Below are positions 7,696-15,707 of a stretch of 64,000 nucleotides of DNA, one piece after another. Position 1 is the first letter of the stretch. Each line of letters starts with the position of its first letter. The DNA is from an uncultured Acetatifactor sp. (lineage in GTDB: Bacteria > Bacillota > Clostridia > Lachnospirales > Lachnospiraceae): NCBI GenBank assembly GCA_910578185.1, contig CAJTPN010000004.1:9483-73482 (forward strand). The letters are read 5' to 3'. A program made the translations under genes and the position numbers. The notes beneath the pieces are model-generated. The model had not been told where the DNA came from. It saw nothing but the letters and a program-made list of their open reading frames with translations, and ran no database searches.

Positions 7696-9450
7696 ATGAC
7701 ACCGTTAAAATGGTTCTACAGTTTCCTGAAGCAATACCGAAAGTGGATGTTTCTGGGCATTTTCCTCACCACAATCATCGCGGCATTGTCCATTGTCAAC
7801 CCTTACATATCGGGCATTATTGTGGATGATGTGGTAAAGGCGGGCAATTATGATCTTCTGCCCTGGCTCATCGCATGTCTTATAGGAGTCACGTTTTTAA
7901 ACAGTATCCTGCGCTTCCTCTACCAGGTTGTGTTTGAAACAGCTTCCCAGGGAACCCTTTATGACATGCGGGGCAAGGTATACCGCAAACTGTTGGAAGA
8001 AGATTTCTCTTTCTACAACAAAAAGCGTACTGGCGACCTGATGAGCCGCCAAACAGGAGATATGGAGGCAATCCGGCACTTCATCGCCTATGTGATCTAT
8101 GCCGTTTACCAGAACATCCTGCTATTCATCTTTGCCCTGCTTATGATCTTCACTGTAAACGGAAAGCTTGCTTTGTGTATGCTGTTAGTGCTGCCCTTTA
8201 CCGCGTTTGCCACTTACTCTCAATCTAAGGAGGTAAAGCCTGCCTTCCAGCGCAACCGGAACTGCTTCTCTTCCCTGAATGCCTTTGTACAGGAAAACAT
8301 CAGCGGCAATAGAGTGGTAAAGGCTTTTGCAAAAGAAGACTTTGAAAAAGAAAAATTTCGGGTGGAAAACGATAAATTCCGCGATTCCCAGATAAAGGCT
8401 TCCCGTGTCTGGATGAAATATGTGCCGATTTTTGAGATACTCTCCTATGCCCTCACCGTCATCCTGATGCTGTATGGCGGTTATATGGTTATCGAAGAGG
8501 AAATTTCCCTGGGCGACCTGGTTAAAGTCAACGGTTATCTTTGGATGCTGAACATGCCTTTGCGCATGGCCGGCTGGTGGGTAAACGATATACAGAATTT
8601 CATCACCTCCGTAGAAAAGATTTATGCCACCTACAACGAAGAACCTAAAGTTCGAACTCCAAGGAAGGAGAAATCACGCCAAAAACTCCGGGGAGAAGTT
8701 GAATTTCGCAATGTATCCTACCATGCGGACGATGAGGATATCGTGACAGATATTAATTTCAAGGTCAAGTCAGGACAGACGATGGGGATTATAGGCTCAA
8801 CCGGCGCAGGAAAATCCACCTTGATGAATCTCCTCTGCCGCTTTTACGATACCTCCTCTGGAGAAGTGCTGGTAGACGGCACCGATGTCCGTAAAATGGA
8901 TCTCTACAACCTGCGAGACAACATCGGCATGGCCATGCAGGACGTATTTCTCTTCTCCGATACCATTGAAGGAAATATTGCCTATGGCAGACCCGACTGC
9001 AACTTTGAGGAGGTTAAACACGCCGCCATCATGGCCGACGCAAATCACTTTATCTCCGCCCTGCCCGAAGGCTATGACACCATTGTGGGCGAAAGAGGGG
9101 TCGGATTGTCCGGCGGCCAGAAACAGAGAATTTCTCTTGCCCGGGCACTGCTCAAGGATCCGTCCATACTGATTTTGGACGACACCACTTCCGCTGTGGA
9201 TATGGAGACGGAGAGCTATATTCAGCAACAGCTCAAAACCATCCAGCAGGGCTGCACCGTATTTATCATAGCGTATCGGATTTCATCTATCAAGGATGCT
9301 GACCTGATACTGGTCATGGACCATGGCCGGATCATTGAGCAGGGCACACACGACGAACTGGTGGCCAAAAACGGTTATTACGCCAAGGCCTTCCAAAACC
9401 AATACGGAGAAATCCCATATGAATTGCTGAAAGAAAAGAGAGAGAGGTGA
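7696..9450 (+). CDS. ABC exporter half-transporter, degenerate-site subunit
   Basis: 584 residues: six-helix exporter membrane domain (about 15-310) then a nucleotide-binding domain. Walker A is GSTGAGKS and the signature LSGGQ is canonical. Walker B is ILILDD, with Asp where the catalytic Glu normally stands, and the switch His is Tyr (IIAYRISS). These losses mark the subunit supplying the non-hydrolytic half of a heterodimeric exporter. The partner starts 6 bp after its stop and has the complementary pattern. The start has a strong GGGAGGA. Related heterodimers export drugs, lipids or peptides; the substrate here is unknown. Confidence 0.92.
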   Translation: MTPLKWFYSFLKQYRKWMFLGIFLTTIIAALSIVNPYISGIIVDDVVKAGNYDLLPWLIACLIGVTFLNSILRFLYQVVFETASQGTLYDMRGKVYRKLLEEDFSFYNKKRTGDLMSRQTGDMEAIRHFIAYVIYAVYQNILLFIFALLMIFTVNGKLALCMLLVLPFTAFATYSQSKEVKPAFQRNRNCFSSLNAFVQENISGNRVVKAFAKEDFEKEKFRVENDKFRDSQIKASRVWMKYVPIFEILSYALTVILMLYGGYMVIEEEISLGDLVKVNGYLWMLNMPLRMAGWWVNDIQNFITSVEKIYATYNEEPKVRTPRKEKSRQKLRGEVEFRNVSYHADDEDIVTDINFKVKSGQTMGIIGSTGAGKSTLMNLLCRFYDTSSGEVLVDGTDVRKMDLYNLRDNIGMAMQDVFLFSDTIEGNIAYGRPDCNFEEVKHAAIMADANHFISALPEGYDTIVGERGVGLSGGQKQRISLARALLKDPSILILDDTTSAVDMETESYIQQQLKTIQQGCTVFIIAYRISSIKDADLILVMDHGRIIEQGTHDELVAKNGYYAKAFQNQYGEIPYELLKEKRER

Positions 9451-9456
9451 TCAACC

Positions 9457-11253
9457 ATGGCACGCAACAAATATGATATGGACGAAATCCTGGAAGACAG
9501 CTTTGATACCAAACAATTAAAACGTCTGGCGGGCTATGTGTCCCCTTATAAAACAAAAATGGCCGGAGTCATCGTGCTGATGCTCAGTTCCTCCGCGCTG
9601 ACCATGATGGTTCCAATCTTTTTCCAGAGAATTATGGACTTTTATATTCCGGATAAAAATATGGAAAAGATCCTGACGGTAAGTCTCCTGACACTTGCCA
9701 TTGCCTGCTATTCGGCTGTTGCAATGCGCTTTAAAATAAAGACCATGAGCGTTATTGGCCAGAGTATTATTCATGCCATCCGTAACGATATTTTCAATCA
9801 TTTGCAGGAACTGCCCTTTTCCTATTATGACGACCGGCCTCATGGCAAAATCCAGGTGCGTGTGGTCAACTATGTAAACAGCTTAAGTGATCTGTTGAGC
9901 AACGGTATCGTTAATACTGTTACGGATTTATGTAATCTCATATTTATCATCATATTTATGCTTATCTGTGACGCCAGACTGACCCTGATTTGTCTGTGTG
10001 GGCTGCCCCTGCTGGCAGTGGTGATCGTTTTCATCAAAAGAAAACAGCGCCGTGCATGGCAGATCCAGTCAAATAAGCAAAGCAATTTAAACGCCTATAT
10101 CGCGGAAAGCATTAACGGTATTCGTGTAACCCAGTCCTTTGTTCGTGAAAATGAGAATACTCATATCTTCAGCAATTTAAGCGGCAGCTATCGAAACGCA
10201 TGGATGCGGGCGGTGAAATTTAACTTTACGATGGGTCCCAGCGTTGATATGATTTCCGCCATTACCACCTCCTTTGTTTATGTGCTGGGAATCCGCTGGA
10301 TCCTGGCTCCTGACGCAACGCTTACCGTTGGTATCCTGATCGCCTTCACCGCATACATAGGGCGTTTCTGGGCTCCCATCAACACCCTTGCAGGATTTTA
10401 CAATTCACTGCTTACCGCCATCTCCTACTTAGAACGCATCTTCGAGACCATTGATGAACCGGTGTTAGTTCAGGATGCCAAAGATGCCTCGGTTATGCCT
10501 TCCATCCGGGGAGATGTGGAATTTCGTGACGTATGCTTCAGCTATGAAGAAGGCCACCGGATTTTAGACCATATTAATTTTACCGTCAGCCAGGGGCAGA
10601 CATATGCCTTCGTAGGGCCTACCGGCGCGGGAAAATCTACAATCGTCAACCTGATCAGCCGCTTCTACAATGTAGATTCCGGCCAAATACTGATTGACGG
10701 AAATGATATTTCCACCGTAACCATTCGCTCTCTTCGCACCCAGATGGGTGTGATGATGCAGGACAGCTTTATCTTCTCCGGAACCATCATGGATAATATC
10801 CGTTATGGAAATAAAGAAGCTGCCGACGAACAAGTAATCGCCGCTGCTAAAACCGTATGTGCCCATGATTTTATCTCACAGATGGAAAACGGGTATCATA
10901 CGGAAGTCAACGAAAGGGGGAGCAGGCTTTCCGCCGGCCAGAGACAGTTGATTTCCTTTGCCCGGGCACTGTTGGCAGATCCAAAGATACTGATTCTGGA
11001 TGAAGCAACCTCAAGCATTGATACGGAAACCGAAATTTTGCTGCAAAAAGGGCTGAATGAGCTGCTGAAAGGCCGCACTTCCTTTATCATTGCCCACAGA
11101 TTATCCACCATCAAAAACGCGGACTGTATTATGTATGTGGATCAAGGCGGCATATTGGAACATGGTACCCATGAAGAACTCCTGGCTCAAAAAGGTGCTT
11201 ACTATGAACTGTACATGTCCCAATTCGACTTCTTGTCCCCGGCCAATGCCTGA
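9457..11253 (+). CDS. ABC exporter half-transporter, catalytic-site subunit
   Basis: 598 residues with exporter membrane helices to about 330 and a C-terminal ATPase domain. Walker A GPTGAGKS, Walker B ILILDEATSSID with catalytic Glu, and switch His in IIAHRLST are intact, but the signature is LSAGQ rather than LSGGQ. The altered signature would pair with the degenerate Walker site of the upstream subunit, giving one active and one inactive ATP site. Translation is probably coupled to the upstream gene, which ends 6 bp before. A strong terminator follows. Confidence 0.92.
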   Translation: MARNKYDMDEILEDSFDTKQLKRLAGYVSPYKTKMAGVIVLMLSSSALTMMVPIFFQRIMDFYIPDKNMEKILTVSLLTLAIACYSAVAMRFKIKTMSVIGQSIIHAIRNDIFNHLQELPFSYYDDRPHGKIQVRVVNYVNSLSDLLSNGIVNTVTDLCNLIFIIIFMLICDARLTLICLCGLPLLAVVIVFIKRKQRRAWQIQSNKQSNLNAYIAESINGIRVTQSFVRENENTHIFSNLSGSYRNAWMRAVKFNFTMGPSVDMISAITTSFVYVLGIRWILAPDATLTVGILIAFTAYIGRFWAPINTLAGFYNSLLTAISYLERIFETIDEPVLVQDAKDASVMPSIRGDVEFRDVCFSYEEGHRILDHINFTVSQGQTYAFVGPTGAGKSTIVNLISRFYNVDSGQILIDGNDISTVTIRSLRTQMGVMMQDSFIFSGTIMDNIRYGNKEAADEQVIAAAKTVCAHDFISQMENGYHTEVNERGSRLSAGQRQLISFARALLADPKILILDEATSSIDTETEILLQKGLNELLKGRTSFIIAHRLSTIKNADCIMYVDQGGILEHGTHEELLAQKGAYYELYMSQFDFLSPANA

Positions 11254-11308
11254 AATAGCCCGATATGATACGCACTTGTCAGAAACCTTACACAGACGTT
11301 CTATAACG

Positions 11309-11344
11309 GCACAGCGCTGCCATGGCAGCCTGTGCTGTTTTTAT
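11309..11344 (+). terminator. Terminator of the ABC exporter operon
   Basis: GCACAG-C-GCTGCC AT GGCAGC-CTGTGC forms a nearly perfect long stem and is followed by TGTTTTTAT on the plus strand, just before the convergent DNA-repair pair. Confidence 0.88.
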
Positions 11345-11354
11345 ATTTCAATTA

Positions 11355-12125
11355 TTACTGTTTCCATTGCTGCGATGCAAACTCTACCATATATTCCCGA
11401 AACCGCAGCGGCAGCATACCTTTTTGCAGTTTCTGATTTCTTCGCCCTTCGATGGAAATAGTAGTACAGAAATGTCGGAACAGCTCCTGATAGTATGTCT
11501 CCTCCTCCGACAATTCCAGGCGCATTCCCGCCTCCTCCCCTCGCAGCAGATACCAGTTGTGACTTGCCGGGTGAATGCCAAACAAATTTCTCTTTTCATC
11601 ATATATCATAAAGTTTTCTATGGGCAGCCGATCTGCAAAATGAGGCATCAGAAACACCATCACATCATACTTGGCACCGATCTTTGCATACAATACACCG
11701 TTGTCCAGTTCCTGAAACCTCAGGAACTGTTTCTGGTGTCCGATCTCCGTAGATACTCCCCTGGCCAAGGCAAACGCCTTGTGCACATTGGCATCCGCAA
11801 GACAGTCAAACAAGTGTCCCCTGGGGCATTCGCTTTTTAGGCCTCTCACTATGGTGCGATACACTGCCTGTGCGCTCTCCTCATCCTCTGAAGCAAGCGC
11901 CATGCAAAGAGAAATGTAATCATCCTCACCGAACCTGCGAATCAAAGTCCGAATTACCTTATGGGTCTTGGAGATATCCGGTACTACCTTTACATCCTCC
12001 CCAAACAACAGCGGTTCATCCGAAAGACAAAGCACAGTATCCTCATGCACCCGCTTCTGCTCATATGCCAGATAAACGGCAGTAAAAACACTCTCCAGCG
12101 ACGCTTCACATCTGTAAACTATCAT
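11355..12125 (-). CDS. TIGR03915-type putative DNA repair protein (DUF4130)
   Basis: 256 residues, recognised from the start (MIVYRCEASLESVFTAVYLAYE) region and the DUF4130-like C-terminus (FGIHPASHNWYLLRGEE, then YYQELFRHFCTTISIEGRRN). This family is found almost always next to the TIGR03916 radical SAM protein, as here, and is presumed to act in DNA metabolism, possibly handling damaged bases. No catalytic residues can be named. It is the second gene of a two-gene unit, 70 bp after its partner. Confidence 0.82.
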   Translation of the reverse strand: MIVYRCEASLESVFTAVYLAYEQKRVHEDTVLCLSDEPLLFGEDVKVVPDISKTHKVIRTLIRRFGEDDYISLCMALASEDEESAQAVYRTIVRGLKSECPRGHLFDCLADANVHKAFALARGVSTEIGHQKQFLRFQELDNGVLYAKIGAKYDVMVFLMPHFADRLPIENFMIYDEKRNLFGIHPASHNWYLLRGEEAGMRLELSEEETYYQELFRHFCTTISIEGRRNQKLQKGMLPLRFREYMVEFASQQWKQ

Positions 12126-12195
12126 AAGACCTCCCTGCAGCCTTTTATTTTACTTCCTGCACATCAAAAGCTCCACGCCTTCCATCGGGATTCCT

Positions 12196-13548
12196 CTACA
12201 ACTGTCCCACCGCCGTCTGCAGCTGTTCCACAGGACTGACGGGCTTTGAATAATTGCCGTCGTCAAACAGGGAAAGCTGTCGATAACTCATGCCGTCGCT
12301 GCCAAACTGGATCCTGTCCTTTTCTTCGGTCAGATGACGTACAATGTAATCCTCCTCCAGCTTCACCGGATACATCATCCTTCCGGCACAGGTAATAAAA
12401 TACAACGCTCTCTTTAACACCACACCGATCTTTTTTAAATCCATAAAAGTCAGATTTGCACTGCGCCTGGCCGCCACGATTCTACGCGCACTCTTCACAC
12501 CCACACCCGGTATCCGCAGCAGCATCTCAAACGGCGCCCTGTTGATTTCCACCGGAAACTGCTCCAAATGCCGCACCGCCCAATCCTCCTTTGGATCAAG
12601 CATTACGTTAAAGAATGGGCGATTCTCATCCAACAGCTCCTCCGCACGGAAACCATAAAATCTCAGAAGCCAATCCGCCTGATACAGCCTGTGCTCCCGT
12701 AAAAGCGGCGGTCCGCCCGGCAGCGCAGGCAGCGCCTTATCCCCTGTTACATTGACAAATGCCGAATAAAACACACGCTTAAGTCCAAACTTCTGATAAA
12801 GCCCCTCTGCAACATTGATAATATGATAATCGCTCTCCGGCGTAGCGCCGATGATCATCTGAGTAGACTGGCCTCCCGCCACAAATCTCGGTGCGCTCCG
12901 ATACAGAACCAGATCATTTTGATTGACCTGTATACCATTTTGTATCTGCCTCATGGGGGTCAGGATACTCTTGCGGTGCTTATTGGGCGCAAGCGCCCTC
13001 AATCCCTCCGCCGTTGGCAATTCCAGATTCACACTCATCCTGTCCGCCAAAAATCCTGCCTTCTCAATCACTTCCGGCGCCGCGCCCGGAATCGCTTTTA
13101 CATGTACATACCCGTTAAAATGGTAACGATTCCTCAAAAGCCATAAGGTGCGAAAAATCAGTTCCATGGTAAAAGTGGGATTCTTGATAATGCCGGAACT
13201 CAAAAACAGACCCTCGATATAATTTCTGCGGTAAAATTCCATTGTCAGAACACAGATTTCCTCCGGTGTAAATGTAGCCCTGGGAATATCATTGGAGCAG
13301 CGATTGCGGCAATACTTGCAGTCGTAAATGCACTCGTTGGTCAGCAATATCTTTAAAAGAGAAATACATCTTCCGTCTGCGGAAAAACTATGGCAAATCC
13401 CTGCCGCCACACAATTGCCTATACTCTTTCCGTTTCCCCTGCGATCCACACCGCTGGAAGTACACGCCACATCATATTTTGCCGCATCCGTAAGCACACC
13501 TAATTTGTCCATCAGGGACATTCCCCCGCCTGCTGCCAAGTACTCCAC
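12196..13548 (-). CDS. TIGR03916-type radical SAM protein, putative DNA modification/repair
   Basis: 450 residues. The 4Fe-4S cluster motif is CIYDCKYC (CxxxCxxC). A helix-hairpin-helix DNA-binding element, LLRIPGVGVKSARRIVAAR, lies in the C-terminal third. The N-terminal DAAKYDVACTSSG is characteristic of the family. The start is a GTG at 13548, eight bases after GGGAGG; a downstream ATG (13521) would have its purine tract at no spacing, so GTG is preferred. It leads the unit with the TIGR03915 partner. Two LexA-like boxes lie upstream, pointing to SOS induction (inferred). The reaction is not known. Confidence 0.9.
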   Translation of the reverse strand: MEYLAAGGGMSLMDKLGVLTDAAKYDVACTSSGVDRRGNGKSIGNCVAAGICHSFSADGRCISLLKILLTNECIYDCKYCRNRCSNDIPRATFTPEEICVLTMEFYRRNYIEGLFLSSGIIKNPTFTMELIFRTLWLLRNRYHFNGYVHVKAIPGAAPEVIEKAGFLADRMSVNLELPTAEGLRALAPNKHRKSILTPMRQIQNGIQVNQNDLVLYRSAPRFVAGGQSTQMIIGATPESDYHIINVAEGLYQKFGLKRVFYSAFVNVTGDKALPALPGGPPLLREHRLYQADWLLRFYGFRAEELLDENRPFFNVMLDPKEDWAVRHLEQFPVEINRAPFEMLLRIPGVGVKSARRIVAARRSANLTFMDLKKIGVVLKRALYFITCAGRMMYPVKLEEDYIVRHLTEEKDRIQFGSDGMSYRQLSLFDDGNYSKPVSPVEQLQTAVGQL

Positions 13549-13577
13549 CTTACATTACCTCCCGTCGGCCAGCAATT

Positions 13578-13626
13578 TTCGACCTTCGACCTTCGACCTT
13601 CGACCTTCGACCTTCGACCTTCGACT
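13578..13626. repeat. Heptamer tandem repeat (TTCGACC)6 TTCGACT
   Basis: Seven back-to-back 7-bp units, six identical and the last with one change, between the GTG start of the radical SAM gene and its likely promoter. It would lie in the 5' untranslated region as repeated GGTCGAA. Repeat number could vary by slippage. It is not CRISPR, since there are no spacers. Confidence 0.9.
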
Positions 13627-13675
13627 CTCCAGATTCACCATTTTTTTATCATGCCCGTATTTTATCTTATCATTC

Positions 13676-13712
13676 AAACATTTGTTCTAATATAATAATA
13701 GCACATTTGTTC
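13676..13712. promoter_or_regulatory. Two LexA-like half-conserved boxes flanking an AT-rich promoter
   Basis: The clostridial LexA consensus is GAAC-N4-GTTC. AAAC-ATTT-GTTC (13676-13687) differs at one position and GCAC-ATTT-GTTC (13701-13712) at two. They share ACATTTGTTCT, are 25 bp apart, and enclose TATTATTATA-like -10 sequence on the minus strand. The location upstream of a DNA-repair pair supports SOS control, but neither site is perfect. Confidence 0.45.
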
Positions 13713-13779
13713 TGTATATGCAAGCTTTTTTTAATATATTAGAACCAAGGACAAAATCCCATGAATTAACTCATGTCTC

Positions 13780-13932
13780 CTATAGCTTCTTCCTTCCCAA
13801 AACTTCAGCAACCATTCTTGTACCATAACCTGCTGACTTCTCACCATTTGTTGTTATTATAAGTTTCCTGCCGGTTTTCCCCCTGATGATAACGGACAGC
13901 GCATGTCTCTTTCCCTCTGCAATCTGCCGCAT
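13780..13932 (-). other. Short ORF of 50 codons, possible gene remnant
   Basis: The reading frame starts MRQIAEGKRHALSVIIRG and ends GYGTRMVAEVLGRKKL. Its composition is protein-like rather than random, but no start signal or family is recognised. It may be the decayed tail of a gene, in the 592-bp gap (13549-14140) that also holds the heptamer repeat, LexA-like boxes and a terminator. Confidence 0.2.
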
Positions 13933-13969
13933 CTCCCATAATTAAGTCCAAAAAATAATTGGATTTCAT

Positions 13970-14002
13970 AAAAAGCACCGGACACATCTCTGCATCCGGC
14001 GC
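13970..14002 (-). terminator. Terminator downstream of the GNAT gene
   Basis: On the minus strand GCGCCGGA / TCCGGTGC form an 8-bp stem (one G-T pair, 12-nt loop) followed by TTTTTAT. Confidence 0.75.
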
Positions 14003-14140
14003 TCTGCCGTTTCCCTGTTTCTATTCTATTTATGTGGTATAACTATCATGCCGCTGACTGCCCCATATCCTGCCGTTATCCGTAAATCCAAACACAGCTC
14101 CCTTTCCAATGGATTCAGCACTTTTCATAAGATATTTTGC

Positions 14141-14674
14141 TTATAAGACTTTTTCATAAAGATGATACCAGTAAAGCCCGTACTCTTCATATCCCAGACT
14201 CACGGTTCCTGTCAGCTGATATCCACATTTTTGATAAAGCCGCTCTGCAGGGATGTTTCCTTTTACAACATCAAGTCTGATGCTTACACACCCTTCTTTC
14301 CGTGCCACCTGCTCAGCAAACATCAATAGCTCTGTTCCTACGCCGCACTTTAGATAATCAGGATGGACAGCAAGGGTATAAATTACATAAATATACCTGT
14401 AATCATCCTCCGTCAGCCATTTACCATCTTTATATCCTTCTTCTGGCTGGTGCTTTAAAATAATCGTCCCTACCGTTTTCTCCTCAACCTGGGCAACATA
14501 TAGCGCATTTATCATCAGCCCTTTTTCTGCGTCAAAACGAACCGGATATATTCCCTTTTTCCACCCGGGATAATTCTTGTGCCTTTCCAGATAATCACAT
14601 ATATCCTCATATAGCTTCTCGATACAATCAATATCTGCTTCCACAGCTTTTCTAATATGAATATCCCGTTTCAC
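14141..14674 (-). CDS. GNAT-family N-acetyltransferase
   Basis: About 177 residues from a GTG start at 14674, chosen because AGGGGAG lies at good spacing; an ATG at 14713 would add 13 residues without a clear site. The acetyl-CoA-binding core is visible: YIYVIYTLAVHPDYLKCGVG (motif A), then EGCVSIRLDVVKGNIPAERLY and a C-terminal GYEEYGLYWYHLYEK. It transfers acetyl from acetyl-CoA to an amine; the substrate is unknown. It is monocistronic, with a terminator 140 bp downstream. Confidence 0.85.
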   Translation of the reverse strand: MKRDIHIRKAVEADIDCIEKLYEDICDYLERHKNYPGWKKGIYPVRFDAEKGLMINALYVAQVEEKTVGTIILKHQPEEGYKDGKWLTEDDYRYIYVIYTLAVHPDYLKCGVGTELLMFAEQVARKEGCVSIRLDVVKGNIPAERLYQKCGYQLTGTVSLGYEEYGLYWYHLYEKVL

Positions 14675-15081
14675 AATAGGCTCCCCTCTCAGCACCCTTG
14701 ATGAAATCCACAATCACTTGCTTCAGACTCATCAAGTAAATCTATTATTTCAGAAATATCTTTTCCGACTATTTATACCCATAAACGCAAATAATTGCCG
14801 ATCTGCACAGTATAACGAGTGAACGCATAAGCAATCCAGAGCTGAATACGGCAATTAAATGCGTTCAAGAATATAACTCTTGGAATGTTTTCAACGGAAG
14901 AGTCCATGCCGCTTCTGTTCTTCATGCGTTGACTTTTATTACATTCTTTGATATCCTTAAACATAACAACCTTCTCCAAATAACACCGTAATCCCCTGTC
15001 TGACGGGAGATGTAAATAAACAGTTATAAGGGTTATAGGGATCCCTTGAACAACCTAAATACATGAAATAAGGAGTCTTAT
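14675..15081. other. Gap with interleaved inverted repeats; no confident gene
   Basis: This 407-bp gap holds the upstream regions of the GNAT gene (left) and the lipoprotein gene (right). Four 9-bp arms are interleaved: TAATTGCCG (14792-14800) pairs with CGGCAATTA (14849-14857), and TGAACGCAT (14820-14828) pairs with ATGCGTTCA (14859-14867). That A-B-A'-B' order is the topology of a pseudoknot. A 68-codon minus-strand frame (14773-14979) covers it but shows no family resemblance. Confidence 0.4.
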
Positions 15082-15696
15082 ATGCGATCTGGAAAATTAT
15101 TATCATTATTACTGTTTGTCACCATTGTTTTCACCCTTGCCTCCTGCGGAGGCGAATCCCCCTCCATGTATATAGAAAACGCACAGTTGACGGAAGAAGA
15201 AAAAGCCATTGCGGAATTGCTGAACATGCAGCAGCATCTAAGAATTTTTGATTTTGTGGTGGACCACAACGCCAAAAGAATGCGGATTAACACCTACGAA
15301 TTATTGAACGGGGAATGGAGTCCTATTTCAATAGACTACCACGAACCCCTGAATAATACAGACGGCAGGCTCGCATTTGAATTTGACCATCTTGACGAGG
15401 GGATGCGGTTTGCCATACAAAGCGGAGGTAATACCGGATCCGCCTCTTATTCGACGCAGCCGGAATATGATACCTTGGGAATGGGGTACGGCACTTCCAC
15501 CATGTCCGGCCGCACCGAAATTATCTATGGTGTGGAAATGCCCGTGGCAATACAGATCGTAACCTCCAAAAGTTCTTTTCAGTCCTGTTCCGTCAACTAC
15601 TTTAGCACACCGGAAGAACTGGCCAAATACGGATACGAGCACATCTATGCCATCACTGTATGTTTTGAGGATACTGCCTCCACTGGCGGCATGTGA
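15082..15696 (+). CDS. Predicted lipoprotein of unknown function
   Basis: 204 residues. A signal peptide with lipobox LASC (Cys about residue 22) marks lipid attachment at the outer face of the membrane. The rest (Glu-rich helix, then beta-rich stretches such as HNAKRMRINTYELLNGEW and GRLAFEFDHLDEGMRF) matches no family recognised here. The start has AAGGAG upstream. It is convergent with GH140, whose stop is only 11 bp away. Confidence 0.8.
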   Translation: MRSGKLLSLLLFVTIVFTLASCGGESPSMYIENAQLTEEEKAIAELLNMQQHLRIFDFVVDHNAKRMRINTYELLNGEWSPISIDYHEPLNNTDGRLAFEFDHLDEGMRFAIQSGGNTGSASYSTQPEYDTLGMGYGTSTMSGRTEIIYGVEMPVAIQIVTSKSSFQSCSVNYFSTPEELAKYGYEHIYAITVCFEDTASTGGM

Positions 15697-15707
15697 CCGT
15701 TAACCTG

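Noticed and set aside
13578..13626. Heptamer repeat as a CRISPR array
   Set aside because: Units are 7 bp and contiguous, with no spacers and no cas genes.
14773..14979. 68-codon minus-strand frame in the gap before the lipoprotein gene
   Set aside because: It overlaps the interleaved inverted repeats and resembles no family; kept only as a gap note.
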